From contig NZ_CP119785.1 in NCBI RefSeq assembly GCF_029338235.1, positions 992,001 to 1,056,000 of the forward strand: 64,000 nt of DNA, given 5' to 3'. The notes under the pieces are model-generated. The model ran no database searches, was not told the origin of the DNA, and was given only the letters and a program-made list of their open reading frames with translations. Origin of the DNA: Haloarcula rara. GTDB lineage: Archaea > Halobacteriota > Halobacteria > Halobacteriales > Haloarculaceae. Within the stretch, counting starts at the first letter, position 1; each line of letters opens with the position of its first letter. Shown one piece after another: positions 62,189 through 64,000 of the stretch. The position numbers were made by a program, and so were the translations under genes.

Positions 62189-63184
62189 CTACGCGCTTGC
62201 GTTTGAACCGCCCGTCGCGCCGGTGGTGTCGCGGGCGGACTCGGCTTCGAGCAGTTCGCGATAGCGGTCTCGGATAGTGACCGTGCTCACGTCGGTCGCG
62301 TCGCTCACCGTCTCCTGGGTGAGTTCCTCGTTGACCAGCAGGCCGGCGGCGTAGATAGCCGCGGCGGCCAGGCCGACGGGGCTCTTGCCGCTGTGGACAT
62401 TTGCGGCCTTGCCGGTCTCGAGCAGGTCGCGGGCCCGACGCACAAGCTCGTCGCTGGCGTCGAGCTGAGAGGCGAACTTCGTTAGGTAGTCGGCCGGGTC
62501 CGGCGGGCCGATCTCCAGGGCGAGCTCGCGGTTGATGTAGCGGTAGGCCCGCGTGAACTCTTGCTCGTCGACGCGGCTCACGAGCACCATGTCGCCGATG
62601 GTCTGTGGGAGGTTCGCCTGCCGGACGGCGGCGTACAGCGCGGCCGTGGCGATACCTTCGATGGAGCGGCCCGGGAGCAGTCCCTCGTCCAGCGCCCGAC
62701 GATAGACGACGCTTGCGGTCTCGCGGGCGCTCTCGGGGACGCCGAGCGCGGAGCCCATGCGGTCGATTTCGCCAAGGGCCTGCTTGAGGTTGCGCTCGCT
62801 GTGGTCACGGGTGCGAAAGCGCTCGTTCCACGTTCGCAGGCGCTGCATCTTCTCGCGCTGGCTCGAGGACAGCGCGTTGCCGTTGGCGTCTTTGTCCTGC
62901 CAGCCGATGTTGGTCGAGAGCCCCTCGTCGTGCATCATCTTGGTCGTGGGGGCGCCGACGCGGGACTTCTGGTCGCGTTCGGCCGAGTCGAAGGCGCGCC
63001 ACTCCGGACCGTGGTCGATTTCGTCCTCTTCGACCACCAGTCCGCAGTCCCCACAGACCGTCTCGCCGCGGGACGCATCGCTGGTGAGCGACCCGCCACA
63101 GTCCGGACAGCGCTGTTCGTCAGCGACCGCTTCCTCCTCGTCGATATCGCGCTCGTGGGCGTCGTAGGTGCTGAGTGTAGTCAT
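62189..63184 (-). CDS. tfb: Transcription initiation factor B (TFB)
   Basis: A 331-residue archaeal TFIIB homologue that bridges TBP-bound promoter and RNA polymerase. N-terminal zinc ribbon CPDCGG and CGDCGL (about 24-46), B-finger region PEWRAFDSAERDQKSRVGAP, then two cyclin repeats (about 125-225 and 235-315) with the recognition helix QETVSDATDVSTVTIRDRYR. Haloarchaea have several TFBs that combine with different TBPs. The ATG at 63184 gives the typical acidic start. A 16-base palindrome lies 37 bases upstream. Confidence 0.95.
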   Translation of the reverse strand: MTTLSTYDAHERDIDEEEAVADEQRCPDCGGSLTSDASRGETVCGDCGLVVEEDEIDHGPEWRAFDSAERDQKSRVGAPTTKMMHDEGLSTNIGWQDKDANGNALSSSQREKMQRLRTWNERFRTRDHSERNLKQALGEIDRMGSALGVPESARETASVVYRRALDEGLLPGRSIEGIATAALYAAVRQANLPQTIGDMVLVSRVDEQEFTRAYRYINRELALEIGPPDPADYLTKFASQLDASDELVRRARDLLETGKAANVHSGKSPVGLAAAAIYAAGLLVNEELTQETVSDATDVSTVTIRDRYRELLEAESARDTTGATGGSNASA

Positions 63185-63220
63185 AATGGGGGGGATGCGA
63201 GGGAACCGCGACTCGCGTAC

Positions 63221-63236
63221 GTGTTCGTACGAACAC
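63221..63236. promoter_or_regulatory. 16-base perfect palindrome in the tfb promoter
   Basis: GTGTTCGTACGAACAC is its own reverse complement. It stands 37 bases before the TFB start, a fitting place for a repressor or activator dimer. The half ACGAACA also occurs in the dab inverted repeat at 52404. Confidence 0.5.
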
Positions 63237-63290
63237 ACGCATCCTGTATCAGGACTCGGTTGGCATATGCCGAACTGCCGTGTCAGCGCC

Positions 63291-64000
63291 TCACACGCCC
63301 GAGCGGCCGACCCGGAGCCGGCTCCCCTCCGCGACGGCCTCGTCGGCCTCGACGGGGCCCATCGAGCGGGTGACAAAGGAGCGGACGATCCACGCCTCGG
63401 CGCGCTGGAGGCGGTACTGCAGCGTCGACCGAGAGACGTCGAGCCGGTCGGCGAGTTCGGTCAGCGAGACGTCCCGTGGCGTGCGGTAGTAGCCGTAGTC
63501 GACGGCGGCCTCCACGGCGGCCTGCTGTTCGGGGGGTAACTCGGCGAGCGTGACGGCCTCGTCGGCCCAGTAGGCCGGCTCGCCGAGCTGACGGAACTCG
63601 ACGGTGAGCCCGGGGCGAAGCTCCGCTTCGAGCGCCGAGAAGAGGTCGTCGACGCCGTCGTCCGAGCAAAGCAGGAGCCGCCACTCACAGCGGCTGCCCC
63701 GGCGCTCGGTTTCACAGAGGACGCCCTGACCGACGTGTTCGATGGCGAGTCGAGGGATGGAGTGACAGTCACCGGCTTCCGAGCGGTAGCTGTACACCGT
63801 CCGGCGCCCCGCCTCGCGCGAGATGACCTCGTAGTGCCAGTCGGTCACGCAGTCGCGGGTCCCGATACACTCGGTACACTGGACCGGGCTGTCGAAGACG
63901 TCGTCCAGCCGATCGAGCGCCGCTTCGGGCCCGGCGACCCGTTCGAGGCGCCACATCCCGTCGTCGGTGACGTTGCAGGCGATAGAGCGGGAGTGGGTCT
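63291..64000 (-). CDS. HTH-10 (bacterio-opsin-activator-like) regulator, cut by the right edge
   Basis: A partial regulator that continues beyond the window. The visible part is an N-terminal sensor region with several cysteines (VQCTECIGTRDC) and the C-terminal HTH-10 (LPPEQQAAVEAAVDYGYYRTPR, then DVSRSTLQYRLQRAEAWIV). An ATG at 63956 is not the true start: the upstream in-frame codons read HSRSIACNVTDDG, the conserved region that precedes WRLERV in this family, so the gene reaches the edge. The divergent TFB gene lies 106 bases away. Confidence 0.82.
   Translation of the reverse strand, partial: THSRSIACNVTDDGMWRLERVAGPEAALDRLDDVFDSPVQCTECIGTRDCVTDWHYEVISREAGRRTVYSYRSEAGDCHSIPRLAIEHVGQGVLCETERRGSRCEWRLLLCSDDGVDDLFSALEAELRPGLTVEFRQLGEPAYWADEAVTLAELPPEQQAAVEAAVDYGYYRTPRDVSLTELADRLDVSRSTLQYRLQRAEAWIVRSFVTRSMGPVEADEAVAEGSRLRVGRSGV

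Overview
The window is haloarchaeal chromosome (class Halobacteria). The evidence is uniformly high GC, acidic proteins, Tat-type lipoproteins, many one-domain winged-helix and bacterio-opsin-activator-type regulators, a TFB paralogue, CdrS/FtsZ2, NcsA, RIO2, halocyanins and a ba3-type oxidase. The order CdrL-CdrS-FtsZ2-NcsA near a cobalamin cluster is the arrangement I recall from Haloferax and Haloarcula relatives. I cannot name the species.

Layout. 0-9 kb: an edge-truncated transporter, a hydrolase, two arylsulfotransferase-family paralogues in inverted orientation around regulators and a carotenoid oxygenase, then a membrane glycosyltransferase. 9-14.4 kb: a leftward run of ParA-like ATPase, unknown protein, LssY-like membrane protein, a substrate-binding lipoprotein that looks circularly permuted, and a PAP2 protein. 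14.4-22.7 kb: the late cobalamin/cobinamide-salvage cluster (CbiP, CobO, CbiZ, CobD, CobY, CbiB-CobS, a HAD phosphatase) with a SatD-like gene inside it. 22.7-25 kb: an AT-rich patch, a zinc-ribbon protein, an ATP-grasp ligase and tRNA-Tyr with a duplicated 3' end. 25-29.3 kb: CdrL, CdrS, FtsZ2 and NcsA. 29.3-38.9 kb: regulators, methyltransferases, endonuclease IV and a lipoate ligase family protein. 39-48.2 kb: a solitary NuoCD, then a ba3-type oxidase operon with a tandem halocyanin, divergent from a copper-delivery operon (small membrane protein, TauE/SafE-type protein, copper P-type ATPase). The likely logic is that copper transport supplies the oxidase and halocyanin. 48.2-51.4 kb: msrA interrupted by a 2.3-kb integrase-bearing element. 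51.7-56.3 kb: an Lrp-type regulator and the DabB/DabA inorganic-carbon uptake pair. 56.4-60 kb: a lower-GC module with an ApbE/bis-heme cytochrome operon. 60-64 kb: RIO2, a sugar epimerase, TFB and an edge-truncated HTH-10 regulator.

Most noteworthy: (1) the mini-element that replaced the 3' end of msrA with a divergent but functional-looking version and left the old end behind; (2) a dispersed, structured repeat family (three copies) with co-varying stems and arrays of perfect hairpins with three-base loops; (3) the ApbE/cytochrome operon; (4) the tRNA-Tyr 3'-end duplication; (5) the permuted substrate-binding protein.

Quality caution: five genes (glycosyltransferase, HAD phosphatase, TauE/SafE, DabB, DabA) read through only if single-base indels, mostly in G or C runs, are corrected. 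This pattern fits sequencing error better than gene decay. All family assignments come from reading motifs by eye; no database search was run.
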